Positions 35,196 to 42,636 of a stretch of DNA of 64,000 bases are shown here, piece by piece. Below the pieces are notes generated by a model. That model did not search any database, was not told the DNA's origin, and was given only the letters and a program-made list of their open reading frames with translations. This stretch comes from an uncultured Aquimarina sp. GTDB lineage: Bacteria; Bacteroidota; Bacteroidia; Flavobacteriales; Flavobacteriaceae. Where the stretch lies: the NCBI GenBank assembly GCA_947496705.1, contig CANMDW010000011.1, positions 86,964 to 150,963 of the forward strand, read 5' to 3'. A program made the position numbers and the translations under genes. The first letter of the stretch is position 1; every line of letters starts with the position of its first letter.

Positions 35196-35208
35196 TGACA
35201 TCCTGTCA
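35196..35208. promoter_or_regulatory. Palindrome upstream of dnaK
   Basis: TGACA, three bases, TGTCA forms a perfect 5-bp inverted repeat 80 bp upstream of the dnaK start and 138 bp upstream of the divergent sdaA start. It could be a regulator site for heat-shock control, but no HrcA-type CIRCE element (which is longer) is present. Function is inferred from position only. Confidence 0.35.
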
Positions 35209-35287
35209 GAGAGATAGTAATGGCATAATCATTGACCTTACAGGGTTAAAATATTTCGAACATATAGTATAACAATTTAGTATAAAG

Positions 35288-37201
35288 ATGAGTAAAATAA
35301 TAGGAATAGACTTAGGGACAACCAACTCTTGTGTTTCTGTAATGGAAGGTAACGAGCCTGTAGTAATCCCTAATGCCGAAGGCAAAAGAACCACTCCTTC
35401 TGTAATTGCTTTTGTAGAAGGAGGAGAGATTAAGGTAGGTGACCCTGCAAAGCGTCAGGCAGTTACCAATCCGACTAAGACGATCTCTTCGATAAAGCGA
35501 TTCATGGGTAATAAATATTCTGAATCTGCTAAAGAAGCCAAAAGAGCAGCTTATAAAGTTGTAAAAGGTGAAAACAACACTCCCCGAGTAGATATCGACG
35601 GACGCTTGTATACCCCACAGGAATTATCTGCAATGGTGCTTCAAAAAATGAAGAAAACAGCCGAGGATTATTTGGGGCATGATGTCACTAGTGCAGTGAT
35701 CACAGTACCCGCATACTTTAACGATGCACAGCGGAAAGCTACCGAAGAAGCCGGGCAGATCGCAGGTCTTAAGGTAGAAAGGATTATCAACGAGCCTACT
35801 GCCGCTGCATTGGCCTATGGTCTTGATAAAAAAGGAACCGATCAAAAGATTGTGGTATTTGACTTTGGTGGTGGTACCCATGATGTATCGATTCTTGAAT
35901 TAGGAGATGGCGTATTTGAAGTATTGGCTACCGATGGAGATACACATTTGGGAGGTGACGATGTTGATCAAAAAATCATCGACTGGCTGGCAGAAGAATT
36001 TAAAGCCGATGAGAATATGGATCTGCGAGAAGATCCGATGGCGTTACAACGTCTTAAGGAAGCTGCCGAAAAAGCAAAGATTGAGTTATCATCTTCTGCA
36101 CAAACAGAGATTAATTTACCCTATGTTACAGCAACCTCCAGTGGGCCAAAACACTTGGTAAGAACGTTGAGCAAATCTAAGTTTGATCAATTGATTGATG
36201 ATTTGGTAAAACGTACTATCGAACCTTGTCGTACAGCGCTTAAAGCTGCGGGGGTATCTACTAGTGATATTGATGAAATCATTTTGGTGGGTGGTTCGAC
36301 ACGTATTCCTGCAGTACAGGAAGCAGTAGAAAAGTTCTTTGGTAAATCTCCTAGTAAAGGGGTAAATCCCGATGAAGTTGTTGCGGTTGGAGCAGCTATT
36401 CAAGGAGGGGTATTAACCGGCGATGTGAAAGATGTATTGTTATTGGATGTAACACCACTTTCTTTGGGTATTGAAACTATGGGTAATGTAATGACAAAGC
36501 TTATCGATGCCAACACTACCATTCCTACCAAGAAATCACAAGTATTCTCTACGGCTGCAGATAATCAGCCATCGGTAGAAATTCATGTGTTGCAGGGAGA
36601 GCGCCCTATGGCAGCCGATAACAAAACAATCGGTCGTTTTCACTTAGACGGAATTCCACCAGCACAAAGAGGAGTGCCACAAATTGAGGTTACTTTTGAT
36701 ATAGATGCCAATGGGATCATCAAAGTATCTGCTACAGATAAAGCGACCAATAAGTCTCAAGATATTCGTATAGAAGCTTCTTCAGGATTGACAGAAGAAG
36801 AAATCGAAAAAATGAAGAAAGAGGCTGAAGCAAATGCTGAAGCAGATAAGGCGGCTAAGGAAACAGCAGATAAATTGAATGAAGCAGATGGAATGATCTT
36901 CCAGACAGAAAAACAACTGAAAGAATTTGGAGATAAATTATCTGATGATAAGAAGAAACCAATTGAAGATGCTTTAGAAGAGTTGAAGAAAGCATATGAA
37001 TCTAAAGACCTGGCAGTAATCCAACCGGCACTTGATAAAATCAATGAAGTATGGAAAGTTGCTAGCGAAGAAATGTACAAAGCTCAGGCTGAAACACAAC
37101 AAAACGGAGAGCCCAGCGCTGATACCGGAGGAGACCAATCTTCTGACGGCGGCTCTGAAGGAAGTGATGTAGAAGATGTAGACTTCGAAGAAGTGAAGTA
37201 A
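35288..37201 (+). CDS. dnaK: Molecular chaperone DnaK (Hsp70)
   Basis: This 637-residue protein is full length. It starts MSKIIGIDLGTTNSCVSVME with the phosphate-1 loop, and has the signatures VFDFGGGTHDVSILELGDG and ILVGGSTRIPAVQEAV in the ATPase domain, a beta substrate-binding domain from about residue 390, and a C-terminal helical lid ending in an acidic DVEDVDFEEVK tail. With DnaJ and GrpE, which are not encoded here, it refolds and protects proteins. Note that DFGGGTHDVS has His where most DnaKs have Phe. It is monocistronic and is followed by a strong palindromic terminator. Confidence 0.98.
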   Translation: MSKIIGIDLGTTNSCVSVMEGNEPVVIPNAEGKRTTPSVIAFVEGGEIKVGDPAKRQAVTNPTKTISSIKRFMGNKYSESAKEAKRAAYKVVKGENNTPRVDIDGRLYTPQELSAMVLQKMKKTAEDYLGHDVTSAVITVPAYFNDAQRKATEEAGQIAGLKVERIINEPTAAALAYGLDKKGTDQKIVVFDFGGGTHDVSILELGDGVFEVLATDGDTHLGGDDVDQKIIDWLAEEFKADENMDLREDPMALQRLKEAAEKAKIELSSSAQTEINLPYVTATSSGPKHLVRTLSKSKFDQLIDDLVKRTIEPCRTALKAAGVSTSDIDEIILVGGSTRIPAVQEAVEKFFGKSPSKGVNPDEVVAVGAAIQGGVLTGDVKDVLLLDVTPLSLGIETMGNVMTKLIDANTTIPTKKSQVFSTAADNQPSVEIHVLQGERPMAADNKTIGRFHLDGIPPAQRGVPQIEVTFDIDANGIIKVSATDKATNKSQDIRIEASSGLTEEEIEKMKKEAEANAEADKAAKETADKLNEADGMIFQTEKQLKEFGDKLSDDKKKPIEDALEELKKAYESKDLAVIQPALDKINEVWKVASEEMYKAQAETQQNGEPSADTGGDQSSDGGSEGSDVEDVDFEEVK

Positions 37202-37266
37202 TTTATGACTACGAACTATTTATAATATGCAGCTAGATATGGGTACCATTCCCATAGGCTTACCTC

Positions 37267-37298
37267 AAAAACCCGAACGAATTCGTTCGGGTTTTTTT
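37267..37298 (+). terminator. Terminator after dnaK
   Basis: AAAAACCCGAACGAA and TTCGTTCGGGTTTTT form a perfect 15-bp stem (37267-37296) followed by more T residues. The remaining part of the 308-base gap 37202-37509 is AT-rich; it contains a weak promoter-like TACTTTTA at 37430-37437 upstream of the small peptide gene. Confidence 0.85.
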
Positions 37299-37470
37299 AT
37301 GGTTATTTTTAAGTACACCACTACATTTCTTACACTTGAAACTGCTTAAGAAAATATCATTGAGATTTGAAAAATCCGCAAATTTATAAATCTGCCGAAG
37401 TGTTAAAAAAATTGCACTATAGTTTGAACTACTTTTATACCAAAGTAAATAAATAATCAAATAATCAATT

Positions 37471-37539
37471 TCAAAATTTATAAATCAAGTTTAACTTAAA
37501 AAACACACTATGTTACAAAACATTTCAAATTTAAAAGGG
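37471..37539 (+). repeat. Duplicated leader segment, copy 1
   Basis: The sequence from 37471 to 37539 recurs at 37932-38001 with only a handful of differences. It covers the 5' untranslated part (TATAAATCAAGTTTAACTTA) and the first ten codons of each small peptide gene, and shows that the two genes arose by duplication. Confidence 0.8.
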
Positions 37540-37680
37540 ATACAGGTATTAGAAAAAGAAAACAGCTTCAGAGTTATTACCGGAGGCACCGCAAAGGATG
37601 GGCGAGAATATTTTATTCTAAGAAGTTCTGATGATATAGATATTGTTGTGAAGGGGAAAGACGGCAAAGATTATTTTTAA
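37510..37680 (+). CDS. Gly-Gly-leader peptide 1 (RiPP/bacteriocin-like precursor)
   Basis: This 56-codon gene starts MLQNISNLKGIQVLEKENSF and has a double glycine at residues 25-26 (VITGG). N-terminal leaders of the form M-L-K/Q-N-I-x-N-L-K-G followed by charged residues and GG are the hallmark of Bacteroidota natural-product precursors processed by C39-type peptidase transporters. The core after GG is TAKDGREYFILRSS and continues to an acidic and aromatic end, KGKDGKDYF, with no Cys. The leader is nearly identical to peptide 2, which starts 462 bp downstream. No modifying enzyme or C39 transporter lies in this window, so maturation would need proteins from elsewhere. The function (toxin, signal or neither) is not known. 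Confidence 0.7.
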   Translation: MLQNISNLKGIQVLEKENSFRVITGGTAKDGREYFILRSSDDIDIVVKGKDGKDYF

Positions 37681-37913
37681 TGAAGTGGTTTAAACTTTTT
37701 TCAATTGGCTATAAACCTGTCTGCCTAGCGGCAAGCCAGGCAGGAATGATCTTTTGCACTCAATTTTTGTCTTTTTCTTACTCCGTAGCGCTGCTATGAA
37801 GTGCAAAAAAGTCTTCAATTGATTACAAAACCCCTATTTCCTGCCCGCCCGGCAGGTGGGTTCGCTTCAATTCTACCTGTCGGCAGACAGGCAAAAAAGT
37901 TTAAACCACTTCA
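37681..37913. repeat. Family 2 inverted-repeat element between the two peptide genes
   Basis: The element is bounded by TGAAGTGGTTTAAACTTTTT and its exact reverse complement, with perfect matching over about 21 bp. It begins directly after the stop codon of peptide 1. The interior has GC-rich palindromes (GTCTGCCTAGCGGCAAGCCA and CCTGTCGGCAGACAGG) and shares TTCAATTCTACCTGTCGGCA with the copy at 32490-32558. It has no coding capacity of its own. Confidence 0.8.
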
Positions 37914-37931
37914 ATACTAAAGGAATTGATG

Positions 37932-38001
37932 TCAAAAATTTATAAATCAAATTTAACTTAAAAAACACATTATGTTACAAAACATCTTAAATTTAAAAGG
38001 G
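37932..38001 (+). repeat. Duplicated leader segment, copy 2
   Basis: Second copy of the segment at 37471-37539, covering the 5' untranslated part (TATAAATCAAATTTAACTTA) and the first codons of peptide 2. Only bases near codon 6 and a few upstream positions differ. Confidence 0.8.
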
Positions 38002-38139
38002 GTTCAACAACTGAATCGTAAAGAAAAAAAATCTATCAAAGCTGGAGATGAAATGTATGGGGCAGCTTACCGAAGATGCATAAGAACTTGTGGTGGCAGT
38101 TGTTCTGCTACCGGGAGATGCTTTGAAATGATAGATTGA
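37972..38139 (+). CDS. Cys-rich leader peptide 2 (RiPP/bacteriocin-like precursor)
   Basis: This 55-codon gene starts MLQNILNLKGVQQLNRKEKK and the leader ends SIKAG at residue 25, a GG-type processing site with Ala in place of the first Gly. The predicted core, DEMYGAAYRRCIRTCGGSCS and then ATGRCFEMID, has four cysteines at 36, 40, 44 and 50 (spacing CxxxCxxxCxxxxxC). That fits disulfide-bonded or Cys-modified bacteriocin-like peptides, or a Cys-based natural product. It has the same leader and 5' region as peptide 1, so the two are paralogues whose cores have diverged completely. A strong terminator follows. No processing enzyme is encoded nearby. Confidence 0.75.
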   Translation: MLQNILNLKGVQQLNRKEKKSIKAGDEMYGAAYRRCIRTCGGSCSATGRCFEMID

Positions 38140-38171
38140 GTGCAAAGATTATAGGACTTATTTTCTGAGTA

Positions 38172-38201
38172 GGGTGTTTAGCTTTTTAAACACCCTTTTT
38201 T
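38172..38201 (+). terminator. Terminator after the peptide genes
   Basis: GGGTGTTT at 38172-38179 pairs with AAACACCC at 38188-38195, followed by six T residues. Confidence 0.8.
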
Positions 38202-38308
38202 ATTCTGCAAACTTATTGACAGACATAGCTTCCTGATTTCTTCGTAATAAAAATCAAACACAGACTGTCTAATATGTCATAACTTTAAAAAAGATCGAGA
38301 AGAAAAGA

Positions 38309-39442
38309 CTACTCTTTGATAAAGGTTTTGACAGTCTTTTGCCCATTTTTATGGATATGGCAATAGTATATCCCCGAACTTAATTGTGAAATATCATATG
38401 TGTGCGCTCTTTTCATATCAGAGTCGTGATAGGTAAACTGTTTCGTTCCTACCAAGAAACCATACATATCATAGATCAGTAATTTTTCTGTGGTTACTTC
38501 AGAGATTGATATTTTATTCTGAGCAGGGTTGGGAAACAATTGTATGGATTCCTGCCAGTGTCCGTTTTCAGAAAGCAATGTATACGAAATATTATTTAGT
38601 TCATTCAGCTCAGTTATGGTATTTGTAGGATCTATTTCATACAACAAGTAGTATTTGGTATCAGGTTTCAGAATAGCTTGTATGTGACGATATGCAATAC
38701 TTATGTCCTGACTTTCCTGAGGTTCCAGGGAAATAACATCTCTGTTACTTAAAAAAATATCTTGTTTGTCTATAATTGTATCTGTAGAGATATAATGGTT
38801 TACCGTGGTTTGTCGTGAAATTTCTCTACCAACATTCGCAATAACACAAGCAGATTGTAATCCAACTGCATTTCCATTATCTACAGTTATCGCTGCACTG
38901 GAAGAAATTACCTTAAGATCAGGGAGCGGGTTTTTAATTGTTATTTCTTTATATATAGAATCATTAATTGGATGATGTGGTGGATCTAGTGAATCGTTCC
39001 AATAATATGCCGAAGTCATATCTAAAGAAAAAGAATCACTATTTGAATTGAATAGAAGATAATGTTTATCTGAAATAAACTCGTAATAATTAACAAAAGA
39101 AGAATCTCTTGAGGGTGGGGGCGGAACGATTATTATAGGGCCCTGGGCACCATTTATTGGCATTTCCCATGCTTTGGAAAACTGAGTAGTTAGGACATAC
39201 TTAACCTCAAAATGGGGAGGATACATACCTTTTTTATTATAAATCCTAAACTTAAACCCTACGATTTCGTTGCGATAAAATTCATCGGGTATCGGTTTAT
39301 GAGCTTGCATGGTATACGAATGCTCATCTAGTATATGAATCTCAATTTCTATCAGATAATCAAAATGAACACTTGATGGGTCTTGTGCTTCTATTGTTGA
39401 AGTTGCCAAAAGTATGAGAAGAAAAAATATCTTTTTTAACAT
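38309..39442 (-). CDS. CARDB-domain protein with T9SS sorting signal
   Basis: The ATG at 39442 (MLKKIFFLLILLATSTIEAQ) gives a clean signal peptide; the longer frame to 39532 adds residues with a different composition. The 377-residue protein has a CARDB-like adhesion domain (about residues 180-295: DLKVISSSAAITVDNG, then HYISTDTIIDKQDIFLSNRD and YLLYEIDPTNTITELNELNN) and ends in a T9SS type A domain beginning LFPNPAQNKISISEV. It is expected to be exported to the cell surface and to bind protein or sugar. It follows the TPR-AraC gene on the same strand. Confidence 0.87.
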   Translation of the reverse strand: MLKKIFFLLILLATSTIEAQDPSSVHFDYLIEIEIHILDEHSYTMQAHKPIPDEFYRNEIVGFKFRIYNKKGMYPPHFEVKYVLTTQFSKAWEMPINGAQGPIIIVPPPPSRDSSFVNYYEFISDKHYLLFNSNSDSFSLDMTSAYYWNDSLDPPHHPINDSIYKEITIKNPLPDLKVISSSAAITVDNGNAVGLQSACVIANVGREISRQTTVNHYISTDTIIDKQDIFLSNRDVISLEPQESQDISIAYRHIQAILKPDTKYYLLYEIDPTNTITELNELNNISYTLLSENGHWQESIQLFPNPAQNKISISEVTTEKLLIYDMYGFLVGTKQFTYHDSDMKRAHTYDISQLSSGIYYCHIHKNGQKTVKTFIKE

Positions 39443-39582
39443 GATATTTTTGTTTTTAAAGAATGGAAAATACATTTTTTGAACTCCAAAAGTACAAGGT
39501 ATCAGCAGTAATGCGGTCATACTTGTCCTCAAATTTATAAATTTAAGGTTTTTTGAGGGTTTTTATAACGAAATCACAATAC

Positions 39583-41331
39583 TCAAGTACTTTTAGAGTT
39601 GTCAATTTTATCCAGACGTTTTATGTAATAAGACGGGTTTAAATTTGTCCTGCCTTTAAACGCTTTTACAAACGTAGTACTGCTTTTATACCCTACTTCC
39701 TGGGCGATAGCCTCGATGGTATAGGAACGGTATTTTGGGTCATCATGCAATTTTAAAATTGCATGATGGATTCGCAATTCGTTCAAATATTGATTAAATG
39801 ACTGTTTTTTATATTCGTTCAGTGTTTTAGAAAGATAGGTAGTATTGGTGTTGATCTTTTTGGCAGTTGTATACAAGTTACATTCCTGAGAAAGAAAAAA
39901 AGATGAATCCTGCAGATTCTTTAATTCTTCAAGAATGCTATTGGCTTTTTTGTCTTTAATACGTTCGTGCTTTACAATCTTGTGCTTAGTTTCCAATGAC
40001 TTTTCTTTAATGCTTTGTGTAAGAAGCCGGAAACGTTTTTCATTCTCTTTTGACTTTATTTTAAATATGAAAAATACAAGTATTAATATAAACAATAAAG
40101 CAAAAGCAACAGTAACAGCTATTGTGGTGGTGAACTTGTTTTTATCATATCTGGTTTCCAATGATTTATTTTCTGTTTTGAGTTTTGAAATATCTCGATC
40201 GTAGAGCACATCTCTGGCTTTAAGTTGATCCTCACTTATCTTGCTAGAAGTTTTTCGATATTCATGATTAAGAGATGTAATTAAATTGCGATCGTCTAGT
40301 TTTTCTGCTATGTGTATGGCCAATTCATACATTTCATTTAGCCTGTCGGTTTCCTCGATAGTATTTTCTTTAATTACCGCAAAATTATTTAGTAATATAT
40401 CCAGCGCCTCATTAGGTCTTTCTAACTTAAAAAGACAACGTGCACGATAAAAATCGGCTAATAAAATATTAGATAAGTTTGAAGAAGATATATTTTCGAG
40501 TATTTTTTTTCCTTCATTTAAATATCCTAAAGCTTTATGAAATTCTCTCTTTTCATAGAAAACATCACCGGTGTTGATGTGAAAATTTCCTTTAACATCC
40601 TGAAAGTTGTAGATGTCTGCCAGCTCTGTACCATCTTGATAAGTAAGTAAAGCTTCGTCTAATCGATTCAGTTCTTTTAAGCAAAGTCCTTTAGATAACA
40701 TCACTCTGATATAGGTATGTTCAAATTGTTTTTTGGTATGGCTGTAGTCTTCTTTTTCTAGTTTTGAGATTACTTTTTCCAGTACTTCTAGGGCATCAGC
40801 ATATCTCTTTAATTCTATTCGTACAAAGCCAATATTAGCTTCGCATATTAATTCTTTGTCCTTAAGCTTTTTTGCAATAGCTATTTTTTCAGCATTCAAA
40901 TAGGATTTTAGAGATTCATCATAATTAGCCAACCTAAAATGAATCCCTCCTTTAAGAATATAATTATCAACCAATTTGAGAGAATCTGCTATCTTAACAC
41001 CTGCAGCTATGGCCGCTTTTGTATACGCTAGCGCCTTTTTATATTGTGATTTATTATAATAGATATAGCTGAGATAGCTATTGGCAAATTGTTGAATATC
41101 GTAATCTTGCTGATCGATTCCTCGTTTTAAGAAATCGATACTATAGTGCAATGCCAAATCTCTATTGGTGTTATAGCTCTTATAGATCAACATTTTAGCT
41201 TCTTTTACCGGCATTTGAAATACTGAATCTTCCGGATCTAATTGCGAAGCTGTTACATGTTTATTTTGCCAGAAAACAATCACGCAAAACAGAACAATAT
41301 GATGTAGAGGTACAAGCCGTAATTTTTGCAT
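39583..41331 (-). CDS. TPR-transmembrane-AraC transcriptional regulator
   Basis: This 582-residue protein has a signal peptide or anchor at residues 8-25, a periplasmic TPR array (about 60-340, e.g. DESLKSYLNAEKIAIAKKLK), a transmembrane helix near 393-418 (TIAVTVAFALLFILILVFFI), and a cytoplasmic AraC-type domain near 470-575 (NLYTTAKKINTNTTYLSKTL, and YTIEAIAQEVGYKSSTTFVKAFKGRT). The layout makes it a one-protein membrane signal transducer: the TPR region binds a ligand outside and the HTH acts inside. It lies next to the CARDB gene and near the Gly-Gly peptides, but the ligand and targets are unknown. Confidence 0.88.
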   Translation of the reverse strand: MQKLRLVPLHHIVLFCVIVFWQNKHVTASQLDPEDSVFQMPVKEAKMLIYKSYNTNRDLALHYSIDFLKRGIDQQDYDIQQFANSYLSYIYYNKSQYKKALAYTKAAIAAGVKIADSLKLVDNYILKGGIHFRLANYDESLKSYLNAEKIAIAKKLKDKELICEANIGFVRIELKRYADALEVLEKVISKLEKEDYSHTKKQFEHTYIRVMLSKGLCLKELNRLDEALLTYQDGTELADIYNFQDVKGNFHINTGDVFYEKREFHKALGYLNEGKKILENISSSNLSNILLADFYRARCLFKLERPNEALDILLNNFAVIKENTIEETDRLNEMYELAIHIAEKLDDRNLITSLNHEYRKTSSKISEDQLKARDVLYDRDISKLKTENKSLETRYDKNKFTTTIAVTVAFALLFILILVFFIFKIKSKENEKRFRLLTQSIKEKSLETKHKIVKHERIKDKKANSILEELKNLQDSSFFLSQECNLYTTAKKINTNTTYLSKTLNEYKKQSFNQYLNELRIHHAILKLHDDPKYRSYTIEAIAQEVGYKSSTTFVKAFKGRTNLNPSYYIKRLDKIDNSKST

Positions 41332-41404
41332 GATATAGAATTATAATTTCTAAGAAAATTGTCCCTTAAAAGTATTAAAATTATTAAAAATACCGAGGCT
41401 GGTT

Positions 41405-41574
41405 AAATAGTGTCTGGTCGGAAATACATCACTATTAAATTTGTTTCTTTTTGCGCTATTTTTATTTGTTTTTACCGCCTGATGCTAAGGCATCTGCGTC
41501 AAAAAAGAAAATTAAAATCCCATCAAAAATAATTCAAATTATAAAAACTGTCTATTTCCGACCAGACACTAAAT
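41405..41574. repeat. Family 3 inverted-repeat element, complete copy
   Basis: The left end AAATAGTGTCTGGTCGGAAA and the reverse complement of the right end TTTAGTGTCTGGTCGGAAAT form the terminal inverted repeat around a 120-bp interior. Solo or hairpin copies lie at 3791 and 22671. It fills part of the 509-base gap 41332-41840; the rest (41575-41840) has no recognisable feature. Confidence 0.75.
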
Positions 41575-41840
41575 ACATAAAAAGATGACAACCATAATCA
41601 TTGTAAAACTTTAAAGTTCTTTTCAAAATGTTTGCGTCTGTTTCCTTAAACCTTACCAAAAATGCTAAAAAGGGTTTAGCATAACGGAAGAGCAAAGTGA
41701 GCAAAATTGAGAAAAGCACTGTTGTTTTGTTCTTCCAGATGTTAAATTTTCGGTAATGTAGTACCCAACTGTAACAATATACAACATGTGTTGTCTATTA
41801 TGCATAGAATTATCAAATTTACTCACATAAATTCATCATC

Positions 41841-42572
41841 ATGAAAACACAAAAATACATCACTACCGGGCTATCCTGTATAGCCATGTTGCTTTTTACA
41901 TTATCGGTTACTGCACAGAACAACATTAAAGGAAATGGCCATGTGGTAAAACAGGAAAGAACAGTATCTCCTTTTAATGAACTCATAGTAAAAGGGGTAT
42001 ACAATGTGTATCTGGCACAGGGAGATGAAGAGTTGGTAATTGTAGAAACCGATGAAAATCTGCAGGATATCATTACGGTTAAAAATAAAGGAGAAGCCCT
42101 TGTTTTAGGTTGGAAAAAAGGGATGAACATAAAGAAAAAAACCAAAATGAACGTTTATGTTACGATAAAAGACTTAACAAGATTAAAGATAAATGGTGTA
42201 GGTAATGTTAAAACTACGTCCAGGCTTTCTTTAGAAGAACTGGATCTAAACGTATCGGGAGTAGGAAATACATTTTTGGCATTAGAGTGTAAGAAATTAG
42301 GAGGTGAAATCGCTATGGTAGGAAATCTAACCCTGGAGGGAAAAGTTGAAGAAGTAACACTCGACAATAATGGAACAGGAGCATTAAAAGCCTTTGATTT
42401 GATCACCCAAAAATTAGCGATTAACAATTCTGGGATAGGAAAGGTAGAAGTGTACGCTCAGGAAGAGATCAGCATTATATCTTCAGGAATCGGAAGTGTG
42501 TTTTATAAAGGAGACGCCAAAACCACAAAATTAGATCATCGGGGTATGGGAAAAATAAAGAAAGTAGATTAA
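41841..42572 (+). CDS. Head GIN domain (DUF2807) protein, exported
   Basis: This 243-residue protein has a signal peptide (residues 1-29, ending VTAQ) and a DUF2807 head-GIN beta-helix domain: KQERTVSPFNELIVKGVYNVYL, DENLQDIITVKNKGEALVLGW and repeating strands with VSGVGNTFLALE, MVGNLTLEG and NSGIGKVEV. These proteins form right-handed beta-solenoids at the cell surface or in the periplasm, often annotated as lipoprotein autotransporters. The molecular function is not established. The gene is monocistronic and ends 65 bp from the convergent ggt gene. Confidence 0.88.
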   Translation: MKTQKYITTGLSCIAMLLFTLSVTAQNNIKGNGHVVKQERTVSPFNELIVKGVYNVYLAQGDEELVIVETDENLQDIITVKNKGEALVLGWKKGMNIKKKTKMNVYVTIKDLTRLKINGVGNVKTTSRLSLEELDLNVSGVGNTFLALECKKLGGEIAMVGNLTLEGKVEEVTLDNNGTGALKAFDLITQKLAINNSGIGKVEVYAQEEISIISSGIGSVFYKGDAKTTKLDHRGMGKIKKVD

Positions 42573-42636
42573 ACCGTGATTTCACAATACATAATTTGAC
42601 CTATATAACCCAACCTAACTTCCAGTTTTTTGATTG

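Noticed and set aside
35059..35287. CIRCE (HrcA) element upstream of dnaK
   Set aside because: The 9-bp inverted repeats of CIRCE are not present; only a 5-bp palindrome was found.
37260..37460. 66-codon minus-strand frame
   Set aside because: It contains the dnaK terminator and AT-rich leader sequence; no codon bias.
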